A DNA stretch of 64,000 bases from Streptomyces sp. B3I8 (GTDB lineage: Bacteria; Actinomycetota; Actinomycetes; Streptomycetales; Streptomycetaceae), in contig NZ_JAUSYN010000002.1 in NCBI RefSeq assembly GCF_030816915.1, forward strand, positions 3,051,501-3,115,500, written 5' to 3'. A model generated the notes under the pieces. It worked only from the letters and a program-made list of their open reading frames with translations. It was not told the origin of the DNA and did no database searches. This document shows, piece by piece, positions 27,129 through 35,902 of the stretch. How positions within the stretch are numbered: the stretch's first letter is position 1; every line of letters begins with the position of its first letter. A program made the position numbers and the translations under genes.

Positions 27129-28568
27129 TCAGAGCTGGGTGGGCTGGCGCTGGGTCAGCCCGTACTTGCTCGCGATGGCGTTCCACAGCGTGGCCGCCTT
27201 CTTCTTCGACTCCGTGGCCGTGCCGCTCGCGGTGTTGCCCGCCGCGGTCTGCCCGGTGGTACGGGCGTGGCCCTTCTTGCAGATCTTCTTGCCCTTGGCC
27301 TGGTCGGCCCAGGCGGCGTAGTGGTTGTCGGCGGAGGCGGAGGCCTGCCAGGCGGCGGTGAGCGAGGCCGTCAGCGCGGCGTGGTCGGGGAGCTTGTCGA
27401 CGGGGAGCCCGGACAGCTTCGTCACCAGGCCGCTGCGCTGCTTGGCCGCGTCGCGCAGGTCGGTGGCCGCCTGGTCGAGGTTCTTGCACACCCGTACGTT
27501 CGCCACGGCGCCGATCACGCTCTGCCGGCTGTTGCCGCTCTGGGCGAGCAGCTTGTCCAGCCCCTCGGCCTGCGCCTTCGCCGGATCGGCGGCGGGCGCG
27601 GAGGAGTCGGCGGTGGCGGGGCCGGTCGCCGACACGGTCTTGCTGTCGTCCTTGCCCGCGTCGCCGCCGCCTCCGCCGAGCAGTGCGCCGGCGCCGATCC
27701 CGAGGACCACGATGCCGACGCCGACGGCGGCGATCAGCGGCACACGGGACCCGGAACGGCCGCCACGGCCGCCGCCGCCACCCTCGTCGCCACCGCGACG
27801 GGCGCCCGCGCGGCCGCCGCCCGGAGGCGGTACGGAGACGGCCTCACCGATCTGCGGCAGCTGCTGGGTGGCCGGGGCGGGGCCGCCCTCGGCACGGAAC
27901 AGGTTGTCGAACTCGGCCGGCGGGGCGGGCTGCGCGGGAGCGCCGCCCGGGACCGGCGGAAGGTACTGGGTGGCCTGCGCGTCCGGCCCGGCGGCGGGCG
28001 GCATCGGCCCCGCTCCGGAACCCACCGGCGGGATGTACTGGGTGGCGCCCTCGTCCGCGACCGGCGGGATGTACTGGGTCGCACCCTCGTCCGCGACCGG
28101 GGGTATGTACTGCGTCGCACCCTCGTCCGCGGCGGGCAGCGGCGCGGACGGGAAACCACCCGAGGCACCCGAGGAGCCCGAAGGACCCAGGGCATACGGG
28201 TCGTGCTGCGCGGCCGGGGGCAGCGGCGCGGAGTAACCGCCCGTGGCGCCCTGGTGGGTTCGACCGCCGTGCCCGCCGTATCCGTCGTGCGCGGGTGCGC
28301 CCCCCGCGGGCCCCTGTGCGCTCTCCGGGGGCAGCTGTGCGCCGCCCCACTGCGGTCCGGGGGCCTCGCCCCAGCCGGGGGCCGGGGGCGGTGCGGGGGC
28401 GGCCTGCTGGTCCGGGCCCCAGGGCCCGCCCCAGGACTGGCCGCTCGCGGGGACCGGCGGCTCGCCCTGGCTGCCCGGAAGCAGGGGGGCACCACCGTCG
28501 GAGGGCAGCACGATGCCCTCCCGCGCGGGTCGCGCCGAGGGCTCCCCACCCTGTCCACTCTGCGTCAC
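27129..28568 (-). CDS. Pro/Gly-rich single-pass membrane protein with ATQY repeats
   Basis: A 479-residue protein. Residues 1-275 form a cytosolic low-complexity region rich in Pro, Gly and Ala, with three copies of ADEGATQYIPPV and a diverged copy (AQATQYLPPV). A membrane helix follows (VPLIAAVGVGIVVLGIGAGA), then an extracellular domain of about 170 residues with two cysteines (VRVCKNLDQAATD; KGKKICKKGHAR). Function is unknown. The repeated Thr could be a Ser/Thr-kinase site (inference). The start is a GTG at 28568. It converges on the binding-protein gene with a 28-bp gap. Confidence 0.78.
   Translation of the reverse strand: MTQSGQGGEPSARPAREGIVLPSDGGAPLLPGSQGEPPVPASGQSWGGPWGPDQQAAPAPPPAPGWGEAPGPQWGGAQLPPESAQGPAGGAPAHDGYGGHGGRTHQGATGGYSAPLPPAAQHDPYALGPSGSSGASGGFPSAPLPAADEGATQYIPPVADEGATQYIPPVADEGATQYIPPVGSGAGPMPPAAGPDAQATQYLPPVPGGAPAQPAPPAEFDNLFRAEGGPAPATQQLPQIGEAVSVPPPGGGRAGARRGGDEGGGGGRGGRSGSRVPLIAAVGVGIVVLGIGAGALLGGGGGDAGKDDSKTVSATGPATADSSAPAADPAKAQAEGLDKLLAQSGNSRQSVIGAVANVRVCKNLDQAATDLRDAAKQRSGLVTKLSGLPVDKLPDHAALTASLTAAWQASASADNHYAAWADQAKGKKICKKGHARTTGQTAAGNTASGTATESKKKAATLWNAIASKYGLTQRQPTQL
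28027..28135. repeat. 36-bp coding repeat (ADEGATQYIPPV)
   Basis: Three near-identical 36-bp units, each encoding 12 residues, within the membrane protein gene at 27129-28568. Confidence 0.85.
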
Positions 28569-28957
28569 CGGGACTCCTCCGACTGGGCCACCACGACAAA
28601 CAACGGCTCACGCTACCGGTTCTTTGCGAGGCCATGCCATGCGGAGTGGCTCCGGCGGGCGTGCGGGGCCCGAGCGACCGTCACGGGGCCCGGTGACGGG
28701 GCCCCGACGACGGGCCGCCGGCCGACGGCCGGTGCGGATCGTTCGCGCGGTCGCCGGAGCCCCTCGGCGCGGGGGCGCCGCCCGCCGCCGGGACCGCACA
28801 GACCCGCGCGACCAGCCACGAAGGGCCCCACCCGCCCACGCACCGACCCGGCCCGTGCTCCCGGACGCCCCTCCCCCGCACCCCGGCTCCCCTCCCCCGG
28901 AGGGCGGAGCCCCCGGGGGAGGGGAGGGGCGGGAAGGGCCGGCGGAAGCGAGATACC
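28569..28957. other. intergenic region between two minus-strand genes
   Basis: About 390 bp of GC-rich sequence. It contains the terminator at 28887-28926 for the upstream NsdA-like gene and presumably the promoter of the membrane protein gene. No convincing ORF is present. Confidence 0.5.
28887..28926 (-). terminator. hairpin downstream of NsdA-like gene
   Basis: CTCCCCTCCCCCGG (28887-28900) pairs perfectly with CCGGGGGAGGGGAG (28913-28926) around a 12-nt loop, 32 bp beyond the gene's stop. Confidence 0.8.
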
Positions 28958-30424
28958 TCACGCCGCGCGGAGTTCCAGCCGGGCCCCGAACTCCCGTACC
29001 ACCGCCTCCTCCCCGAACGGCTCCAGCCTCTGCTGGAAGTCCTCCAGGTACTCGGCCCCCCGGTTCGAGCGCAGCCCGCCGAGCAGCTCCACCGCCTTCA
29101 TCCCGGTGTGCACCGCCTGCTCGACCTCCCGTTTCTGCACCTGCGCCGTCGCCAGCAGCACGAACCCGATCGCCCGCCGCCGCACCCGCCCTTCCGGATG
29201 CCCCGCCAGCGCCTCCCGCGCGCACCGCTCCGCCGCCTCGGCCTGCCCCAGGTCACGGTGGCAGTGCGCCAACTCGTCGGCGAGGTACGCCTCGTCGAAG
29301 TGCGCGATCCACACGGGATCGTCCCCGGAACCGGAACCGGAACCGGAACCGGAACTGAACCCGGAACCCGCCCCGGGCCCGGCTCCGGAACCAGAGCCGG
29401 CCCCGCCCCCGGGCCCGGACCCCGCCGCCTCCATCGCGGCGACCGCCCGCCCCGCGGCGGCCTGCGCCGCCCGCGCGTCCCCCATCAGCGCGTGCCCCCG
29501 CGCCTCGGCCGCGCAGAACATCGACTGCGCCCGCGGCGTCACCTGGCCCCGCGTCCCCTCCTGCGCCGCCCGCGCCAACTGGGCGATCTCGCGGGGGTTT
29601 CCGAGCTGCGCCGCCAGGTGGCTCATGGAGGCGGCCAGGACGTATCCCCCGTAGCCCCGGTCCCCCGCGGCCTGCGCGAGCCGCAGTGCCTGGATGTAGT
29701 AGCGCTGGGCCAGCCCCGGTTGCCCGGTGTCCACCGCCATGTATCCGGCGAGTTCGGTCAGTCGGGCCACCGCCGCGAACAACTCCCGGCCCACGGAGTC
29801 CCGGTAGGACCCGGCGAGCAGCCCGGAGACGACGCTGTTGAGGTAGTGCACGACGACCGGACGCACGTGCCCGCTGCCGTAGGTGTGGTCGAGGTCGACC
29901 AGCGCCTGCGTCATCGCCCGCACCGCCGCCACGTCGGACCCGCCGACCCGCGGCCCGCCCGTCCGCCCCACCTGGGCGTCGGGCGTGGAGATCAGCCAGT
30001 CGCGGCTGGGCTCGACGAGCGCGGAGGCGGCGACGGAGGACCCGGACAGGAAGTCCCGCCGGCCCACGTCGCTGCGCCACAGCTCGCAGACCTGCTCGAT
30101 GGCGCCGAGCACCGTCGGCGAGAACTGCAGCCCCACGCCGGACGCCAGGTTCTTGCCGTTGGCCATGCCGATCTCGTCGATCGTGACCGTACGGCCCAGC
30201 TTGCGCCCGAGGGCCTCGGCGATGGTCGCCGGGGCGCGTCCGCGCGGCTGCTGTCCGCGCAGCCAACGGGCCACCGACGTCTTGTCGTAGCGCAGATCGA
30301 GCCCGTGCTCCGCACCGCACATGTTGACCCGGCGGGCCAGACCGGCGTTGGAGCAGCCCGCTTCCTGGATGAGCGCCTGGAGCCGTTCGTTCGGCTGCCT
30401 GGCGACGAGAGGCCTTGCGGCCAT
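28958..30424 (-). CDS. NsdA-like regulator (HTH + TPR)
   Basis: A 488-residue protein of the Streptomyces NsdA family; NsdA is a negative regulator of sporulation and antibiotic production in S. coelicolor. The N terminus has an XRE-like helix-turn-helix (NERLQALIQEAGCSNAGLAR through KTSVARWLRGQQPRGR), then a central region (SPTVLGAIEQVCELWRSDVG) and C-terminal TPR-like helices (GYVLAASMSHLAAQLGNPRE). A Gly/Ser insert near residues 335-370, encoded by a GGAACC repeat, precedes DDPVWIAHFDEAYLADELAH. Whether it is NsdA itself or a paralogue cannot be settled here. Start ATG 30424 gives MAARPLVARQPNERL. Confidence 0.85.
   Translation of the reverse strand: MAARPLVARQPNERLQALIQEAGCSNAGLARRVNMCGAEHGLDLRYDKTSVARWLRGQQPRGRAPATIAEALGRKLGRTVTIDEIGMANGKNLASGVGLQFSPTVLGAIEQVCELWRSDVGRRDFLSGSSVAASALVEPSRDWLISTPDAQVGRTGGPRVGGSDVAAVRAMTQALVDLDHTYGSGHVRPVVVHYLNSVVSGLLAGSYRDSVGRELFAAVARLTELAGYMAVDTGQPGLAQRYYIQALRLAQAAGDRGYGGYVLAASMSHLAAQLGNPREIAQLARAAQEGTRGQVTPRAQSMFCAAEARGHALMGDARAAQAAAGRAVAAMEAAGSGPGGGAGSGSGAGPGAGSGFSSGSGSGSGSGDDPVWIAHFDEAYLADELAHCHRDLGQAEAAERCAREALAGHPEGRVRRRAIGFVLLATAQVQKREVEQAVHTGMKAVELLGGLRSNRGAEYLEDFQQRLEPFGEEAVVREFGARLELRAA
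29324..29353. repeat. CCGGAA hexanucleotide microsatellite
   Basis: Five perfect tandem CCGGAA units inside the NsdA-like gene, encoding Ser-Gly repeats. Imperfect units continue to about 29400. Confidence 0.9.
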
Positions 30425-30787
30425 GACGAAACCCCCTGTATCTGGCGGCTGCGGTGCCTGCCCACGCACCGTTCGACGAGCTTCGGCGGCCGGCGCCTTC
30501 CGTCGGGCACCGCAAGGACCCGGCCTCGAAGATCAATGCCCCGTCCGTCCGCACTGCATGCGCTTCATGCACTAAGTGCAGTTGATGCCGACAATGCGTG
30601 ACATGCCAGGCTTGCCGGGTAATGGCGACGGCCCGGGCCGTCGTCCCTCCCCACCCGGCCTTCGTGTGCCAGTGAGGGCTACCCGCTCGACGGTGCCGTT
30701 CCTCGTACGCGCCCCCGTACATGCATCCGTGCGCCCCGCCGCTCAAAGGGGTGCCCCTCCCCCGCGCACGGGTGGGCGTAACCCCCG
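30425..30787. other. divergent intergenic region with small palindrome
   Basis: About 360 bp between the NsdA-like gene (-) and the prim-pol-like gene (+). TGCAC-TAA-GTGCA at 30568-30580 is a perfect short palindrome flanked by related TGC/GCA words and may be an operator. No convincing gene is present. Confidence 0.45.
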
Positions 30788-31480
30788 GTGACCGCGGGAG
30801 TTGTGCTCACCGTGGAAGAGACCATCGCGGGCGCCGATACCGCCCCCATCACAGCTGCCCACGTCCCGCAGCAGCGCGGCGAATCGCTGCCGGAAGCCGC
30901 CGTGCGCTACGTCGAGGAACGCCACTGGGACGTGGTCCCGGGCACCTGGCTGGACGTCGTCGACGGGGTGCAGCGCTGTTCCTGCGAGGAACCCGCGTGC
31001 GCGGAGCCCGGCGCACATCCGGCACGCGAGGACTGGCCGACGCGGGCCACGGGCAGCGCGACCGTCGCGCGCCGGCTGTGGTCCCGGCAGCCGACGGCGT
31101 CGATCCTGCTGCCCACGGGACGCACGTTCGACGCGATCGAGGTGCCGGAGACGGCCGGGTTCCTGGCGCTGGCGCGCATGGAACGGATGGAACTGACGCT
31201 CGGACCGGTCACGTTGGCGCCCGACGGCCGGATGCGGTTCTTCGTCCTGCCGGGCGGTGCGGCCAAACTCCCCGAACTGGTACGGAAACTGGGCTGGTCC
31301 CCTGCGGCGCTGGACATGGCCGGCCTCGGCGAGGGCGCGTACGTGGCCGCGCCGCCCTCGCGGCTCGGGTCCCGGGGGGCGGTGCAGTGGGCCTGCCGGC
31401 CGACCGCGGTGAACCGGTGGCTGCCGGATGTGGAGGAGATGGTCTCCGCCCTCTCGTATGCGTGCGGGCGGGACCGGTGA
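30788..31480 (+). CDS. prim-pol-domain-like protein (bifunctional DNA primase/polymerase N-terminal type)
   Basis: A 230-residue protein resembling the N-terminal primase/polymerase domain common in actinomycetes. WDVVPGTWLDVVDGVQRCSC EEPACAEPGAHP contains the Cys/His zinc-site motif seen in that family (CSC...C...GAHP), and ILLPTGRTFDAIEVPE and AAPPSRLGSRGAVQWACRP follow. It has no helicase domain, so a role in replication is uncertain and many such proteins may be regulatory or inactive. Several in-frame GTGs (30788, 30800) are possible starts. Hairpin 31640-31683 lies downstream. Confidence 0.75.
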   Translation: MTAGVVLTVEETIAGADTAPITAAHVPQQRGESLPEAAVRYVEERHWDVVPGTWLDVVDGVQRCSCEEPACAEPGAHPAREDWPTRATGSATVARRLWSRQPTASILLPTGRTFDAIEVPETAGFLALARMERMELTLGPVTLAPDGRMRFFVLPGGAAKLPELVRKLGWSPAALDMAGLGEGAYVAAPPSRLGSRGAVQWACRPTAVNRWLPDVEEMVSALSYACGRDR

Positions 31481-31639
31481 GTCGCGTGGGCGCGGGGGTA
31501 CGGGGGGCGTGGCGGGGCCGCGTCCGCCGGGTCGGCCGTCGCTGCCGGGTGCCGGCGCGTGGTGGTTGCTCGCGCCCCGCGGCGGAGCCGCAGTCGGACA
31601 CAGTCCCGCGCCCTGACGGGGGCGCCCCCTGAGGGCTGT

Positions 31640-31683
31640 CCCGTGATCCCCGGTGTCGTCGCGCGCCCGCCGGGGATCACGGG
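31640..31683. terminator. hairpin upstream of ABC transporter operon
   Basis: CCCGTGATCCCCGG (31640-31653) pairs perfectly with CCGGGGATCACGGG (31670-31683). It separates the prim-pol-like gene from the ABC genes that start 20 bp later. Confidence 0.8.
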
Positions 31684-31703
31684 GCAGACCTTAGGGTGTC
31701 GGC

Positions 31704-32507
31704 ATGAGTGAGGGAGTGGTGGGAGACGGGTCGGGGGCGGGGCCGGCCGTGCGCGTCCAGGGACTGTGGAAGCGGTTCGGGGAGCAGATCGCCGTCGGGG
31801 GGATCGATCTCGTGCTGCCCGCCGGGAAGTTCGTCGGGCTCGTCGGGCCCAACGGGGCCGGGAAGACCACCACCCTCTCCATGATCACCGGGCTGCTCCG
31901 CCCCGACCGGGGGACCGTCGAGGTCGTCGGGCACGACGTGTGGCGCGACCCGGCGGCCGTCAAGGCCCGCATCGGCGTGCTCCCCGAGGGGCTGCGGCTG
32001 TTCGAGCGGCTGTCCGGACGTGAACTCCTGTCCTACACGGGGCGGTTGCGCGGACTGCCCGGCGCCGAGGTCGACAAGCGGGCGGCCCAGCTGCTCGACG
32101 TCCTCGACCTCGCCGGCTCCCAGCACAAGCTCGTCGTCGACTACTCGACCGGCATGCGCAAGAAGATCGGTCTCGCCGCGGCCCTCCTGCACAACCCCGA
32201 AGTGCTCTTCCTCGACGAGCCGTTCGAGGGCGTCGACCCGGTCTCCACGCAGACCATCCGCGGCGTCCTGGAGCGGTACACCGCCTCCGGCGCCACGGTC
32301 GTCTTCTCCTCCCACGTCATGGAGCTCGTCGAGTCCCTGTGCGACTGGGTCGCCGTGCTGGCGGCCGGCCGGATCCGCGCCGCCGGCCCGCTCGCCGAGG
32401 TGCGCGGCGAGGCGCCCTCGCTGCAGCAGGCGTTCCTGCGGCTCGTCGGCGCCGACGGCCGGTCCGCCGGGACCGACCTGGACTGGCTCGGCGGCGGCGC
32501 CCGATGA
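31704..32507 (+). CDS. ABC transporter ATP-binding protein
   Basis: A 267-residue ATPase. Walker A is GPNGAGKTT (near 48-56), the signature motif is the degenerate YSTGMRKKIGLAAALL in place of LSGGQ, Walker B is EVLFLDEPFEGVDP, and the H-loop is VVFSSHVMELVE. The degenerate signature occurs in other two-gene ABC-2-type exporters. It energises the permease encoded by the next gene, whose ATG overlaps its stop (ATGA, 32504-32507). Substrate unknown. Confidence 0.93.
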   Translation: MSEGVVGDGSGAGPAVRVQGLWKRFGEQIAVGGIDLVLPAGKFVGLVGPNGAGKTTTLSMITGLLRPDRGTVEVVGHDVWRDPAAVKARIGVLPEGLRLFERLSGRELLSYTGRLRGLPGAEVDKRAAQLLDVLDLAGSQHKLVVDYSTGMRKKIGLAAALLHNPEVLFLDEPFEGVDPVSTQTIRGVLERYTASGATVVFSSHVMELVESLCDWVAVLAAGRIRAAGPLAEVRGEAPSLQQAFLRLVGADGRSAGTDLDWLGGGAR

Positions 32508-34141
32508 CCACCACCCCCTCGACCGCGGCCCCCGCCGAGCCGGGCACGGTGGCGCTCACCCCCGTCGTCGTACGGCTGAAGCTGTCTCTGCTGCGCAACG
32601 GGCTGCGGCAGTCCGCGGGGCGCCGGGCCGTCTACGTCACCTCCCTCGTCGTCGTCTCGCTGTTCGCCGTGCTCCAGCTCATCGGATTGACCGCGCTGCG
32701 CGGCCATGCGCACGCCGACTCCGTCGCCGTCCTGCTGCTCGCCGTGCTGGGCCTGGGCTGGGCGGTGATGCCGCTGTTTTTCCCCGGCGGCGACGAGACC
32801 CTCGACCCGACCCGGCTGGTGATGCTGCCGCTGCGGCCCCGCCCGCTGGTCCGGGCCCTGCTGATGGCGTCCCTGGTGGGCATCGGCCCGCTGTTCACGC
32901 TGTGCCTGCTGGCGGGCTCGGTGGTCTCCGTGGCGCACGGGGCAGCGGCGTACGTCGTCGGCGTCGTCGCGGTGGTCCTGGGGCTGCTGGTGTGCGTGGC
33001 CCTCGCCCGCGCGGTGGCCGCCGCGAACATCCGGCTGCTGACCAGCCGCAAGGGCCGCGATCTCGCGGTGCTCAGCGGGCTGGTGATCGCGGTGGGCGCC
33101 CAGTTCGTCAACTTCGGGGCGCAGCGGCTCGGCTCGGCGGGCGGTCTGGAACCGCTCGACCCGGTGGCCGCCGTCCTGCGCTGGGTGCCGCCCGCCGCCG
33201 CGATCGGCGCGGTGGACTCGGTGAGCGACGGCGCGTACGGCGTCGCGGCGGCCCAGTTGCTGCTGTCGGCGGCGGTGCTCGCGGGGCTGCTGGCGCTGTG
33301 GACGCGGACGCTGACCCGGCTGATGACCGCCCCCGACGCCTCCACCCTGGACGCCGCCGAGCCGAGCGCCCGCGAGAAGGCCGGACGCGCGGGCGGCCCG
33401 GCCCGGTGGCTCCCCGCCGGGCGCACCGGCACGGTCGTGGAACGCGGCCTGCGGTATGTGTGGCGGGACCCCAAGACCAAGTCGGCCTGGGCGACCTCCC
33501 TGGCCATCGGCCTGATCGTGCCCGTCTTCAACGCCCTCCAGGGCACCGGCTCGGTCTACTTCGCGTGCTTCGCCTCCGGGATGCTCGGCATCCAGATGTA
33601 CAACCAGTTCGGCCAGGACACCTCCGCGTTCTGGACGGTCGCCATGACGATCTCCTCCCCCCGGGACGCCCTCGCCGAACTGCGCGGCCGGGCCCTGGCG
33701 CTGCTGCTGATCACCGTGCCGTACACGACCCTCGTCACCGCCTTGACCACGGCACTGCTCGGCGCCCGGGCGAAGCTGCCGGAGGTGCTGGGGCTGTCGT
33801 TCGCGCTGCTGGGGGCGATGCTGGCGACGGGGGCATGGGCGTCGGCGCGGTTCCCGTACTCCATCCCGCAGGAGGGCTACAAGAACGTGGTCCCCGGGCA
33901 GGTGGGCGTCGCCTGGGTCTCGATCTTCGGGGGCATGGTCGCGGCGGCGCTGCTGTCCGCGCCGGTCGTCGCGGCCACGATCTGGCTGAACGTGAGCGAC
34001 GGCGACGACGACTGGGCCTGGCTCCTGCTCCCGGCGGGCGCGGCGTACGGCGCCGGCCTGACGGTGCTGGGTCTGCGTCTGGCGGCCCCGCGCACGGCCG
34101 CCCGGCTCCCGGAGATCCTCATGGCCGTGAGCAAGGGCTGA
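32504..34141 (+). CDS. ABC transporter permease, ABC-2-like
   Basis: A 545-residue integral membrane protein with about twelve hydrophobic segments. These include YVTSLVVVSLFAVLQLIGLT, ASLVGIGPLFTLCLLAGSVV and SAPVVAATIWLNV. A central cytosolic loop contains RYVWRDPKTKSAWATSLAIG. It forms a two-component exporter with the upstream ATPase, to which it is translationally coupled. The substrate cannot be inferred from context. Confidence 0.9.
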   Translation: MTTTPSTAAPAEPGTVALTPVVVRLKLSLLRNGLRQSAGRRAVYVTSLVVVSLFAVLQLIGLTALRGHAHADSVAVLLLAVLGLGWAVMPLFFPGGDETLDPTRLVMLPLRPRPLVRALLMASLVGIGPLFTLCLLAGSVVSVAHGAAAYVVGVVAVVLGLLVCVALARAVAAANIRLLTSRKGRDLAVLSGLVIAVGAQFVNFGAQRLGSAGGLEPLDPVAAVLRWVPPAAAIGAVDSVSDGAYGVAAAQLLLSAAVLAGLLALWTRTLTRLMTAPDASTLDAAEPSAREKAGRAGGPARWLPAGRTGTVVERGLRYVWRDPKTKSAWATSLAIGLIVPVFNALQGTGSVYFACFASGMLGIQMYNQFGQDTSAFWTVAMTISSPRDALAELRGRALALLLITVPYTTLVTALTTALLGARAKLPEVLGLSFALLGAMLATGAWASARFPYSIPQEGYKNVVPGQVGVAWVSIFGGMVAAALLSAPVVAATIWLNVSDGDDDWAWLLLPAGAAYGAGLTVLGLRLAAPRTAARLPEILMAVSKG

Positions 34142-34354
34142 GGAGCCCCCCGCTGTTGTGCCCCGCCCCTGCGCCGGGCCCGTACGCCGAGGGCGCACAC
34201 CGGTGGCACGGCCGCTCCCCATGAGACCCCTCGTGCAACGATTGCCTCCCACATTGCGGGAACCCGCTGTGTGCTGAGTCACGTTCACGTTGAATGATTG
34301 CGAGCAACGAACCAACGCGCCCGCAGACGCGGTCGCGGCCGGCAGGGGGTCCAG

Positions 34355-35821
34355 GTGAGTGCTTCCCGGCATAGTGGGACCACCGACGAGCTGGGGCCCG
34401 ACGAGCCCGAGCCCACCGGTCATGGCGGCGGTCCCCGCCCTCCCGATCACGACGGACCGGACCCCGGGCCCGAATCCCCGGGCCCGGACGGCTCCGACCT
34501 GCTCGCCGCCCTCCTGGACGGCATGGACGCCGCCCTGTGCGCCTTCGACGCGGACGGTGTCGTCACCCACTGGAACCGCGAGGCCGAGCGCATCCTGGGC
34601 TGGACGGCGGCCGAGGCCGTCGGCCGGCAGGGCTTCGCCGGCTGGGCGGCGCGCAGCGCCGACGCCGAGGAGGTCGAGCGGCGGCTGATGTCCGCGATGC
34701 GCGCGCCCGGCCGCCAGGTGCACGAGTTCGCGCTGGTCACCAAGGACGGCGGCCGGGTCCTCGTCCGCACCCAGTCCGCCGCCGTACGGGGCCCGGACGG
34801 CACGCCCGCCGGCGTGTACTGCGCGTTCAGCGAGGTGCACACGCAGATCGACCTGGAGCGGTCCATCGCGCTGAGCGAGGCGCTGCTGGAGGACGCCGGC
34901 TGGGGCGTGGTCCTCGTCGACGCCGATCTGCGGCCCGCCGTCGTCAACACGCACGCCGCCCGGCTGCTGGGCGTCGGCCGCACCTCGGTGCTCGGCCGGC
35001 CGCTGGGCGAGCTGCTCGCGCAGGGCGTGGAGGAGCTGGAGAGCGCGCTGGCCCACGTGCTCGGCGAGGGCGCGCCGCCCGCGCCCGCCGACATGTGGGT
35101 GAGCATACGGACCCCGGAGGGCGAGCAGCGGCGCTGCTGGCGCAACGGCTTCCTGCGGCTGGCCTCGCCGCTCGCCGAGGAGCCGGTGCCACTGGGGGTC
35201 GGCTGGCTGTTCCAGGACGTCACCGAGGCGCGGCAGCGCGAGCAGGAGGCGTCGCAGACCCGGTTCCGGGCCAACCAGTCGCACCGTGCGGCGCGGACCG
35301 CCGCGGAGTGCGAGGACCCGTGGGAGGCGGCCACCGTCCACCTGGACTTCGCCCTCGCCGGCTTCGCCGACCACGCGTTGATCGACCGCGTCGCCGGCGG
35401 CCCGGCGGCCGACGACCCCGAGGTGCCGGTGCGGCTGGTCCGGGCCGCGTCGACCCCGTCGGGCACCCCCGGTCCCAGCGTCCTCGCGGGCGCGGCCGGG
35501 CTGCCGATGCACTATGGGGAGACGCATCCGGCGGTGCAGTGCGCGGAGCGGAACGGCTCGGTGCGGGCGAGCGCCGGCCGGGCCGACGCGGAACGGGCCC
35601 GCGAGTGGGCCCGCTCCAGGCAGTGGCCGCAGGACACGGTGCACGCACTGTGCGCGGTGCTGCGCAACCGGGGGCGCACGCTCGGCGTGGTGACGTTCCT
35701 GCGCTCCGGTGCCCGCGCCCCCTTCGAGCGCCCCGACGCCCTCTACGCGGAGGACGTGGCGGCCCGCATCGCCCTGTGCCTGGACCTGGCGACGACGACG
35801 GACGAACGCAAGCCGGACTGA
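34355..35821 (+). CDS. PAS-PAS-GAF sensor protein without output domain
   Basis: A 488-residue soluble protein. The first PAS (about 55-170) reads ALCAFDADGVVTHWNREAER and ILGWTAAEAVGRQGFAGW; a second PAS (about 185-300) starts AGWGVVLVDADLRPAVVNTH; a GAF-like domain (about 310-480) ends the protein. There is no histidine kinase, PP2C, GGDEF or HTH domain, so any output must go through a partner. GTG 34355 follows AGGGGG; upstream in-frame codons are less supported. It converges on the citrate synthase gene. Confidence 0.8.
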   Translation: MSASRHSGTTDELGPDEPEPTGHGGGPRPPDHDGPDPGPESPGPDGSDLLAALLDGMDAALCAFDADGVVTHWNREAERILGWTAAEAVGRQGFAGWAARSADAEEVERRLMSAMRAPGRQVHEFALVTKDGGRVLVRTQSAAVRGPDGTPAGVYCAFSEVHTQIDLERSIALSEALLEDAGWGVVLVDADLRPAVVNTHAARLLGVGRTSVLGRPLGELLAQGVEELESALAHVLGEGAPPAPADMWVSIRTPEGEQRRCWRNGFLRLASPLAEEPVPLGVGWLFQDVTEARQREQEASQTRFRANQSHRAARTAAECEDPWEAATVHLDFALAGFADHALIDRVAGGPAADDPEVPVRLVRAASTPSGTPGPSVLAGAAGLPMHYGETHPAVQCAERNGSVRASAGRADAERAREWARSRQWPQDTVHALCAVLRNRGRTLGVVTFLRSGARAPFERPDALYAEDVAARIALCLDLATTTDERKPD

Positions 35822-35902
35822 CGGGGCGGGCGGGGCCCGATCCGGCCGCCCCACGCCTCCCCGCCCGGCCGGGCGCCCGCCGGGGAACCCTGCTGCCGCG
35901 CC

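Noticed and set aside
27267..29654. 795-codon plus-strand frame over the membrane and NsdA-like genes
   Set aside because: Low-complexity Arg/Gly product with no domain; the minus-strand genes have clear domains and starts.
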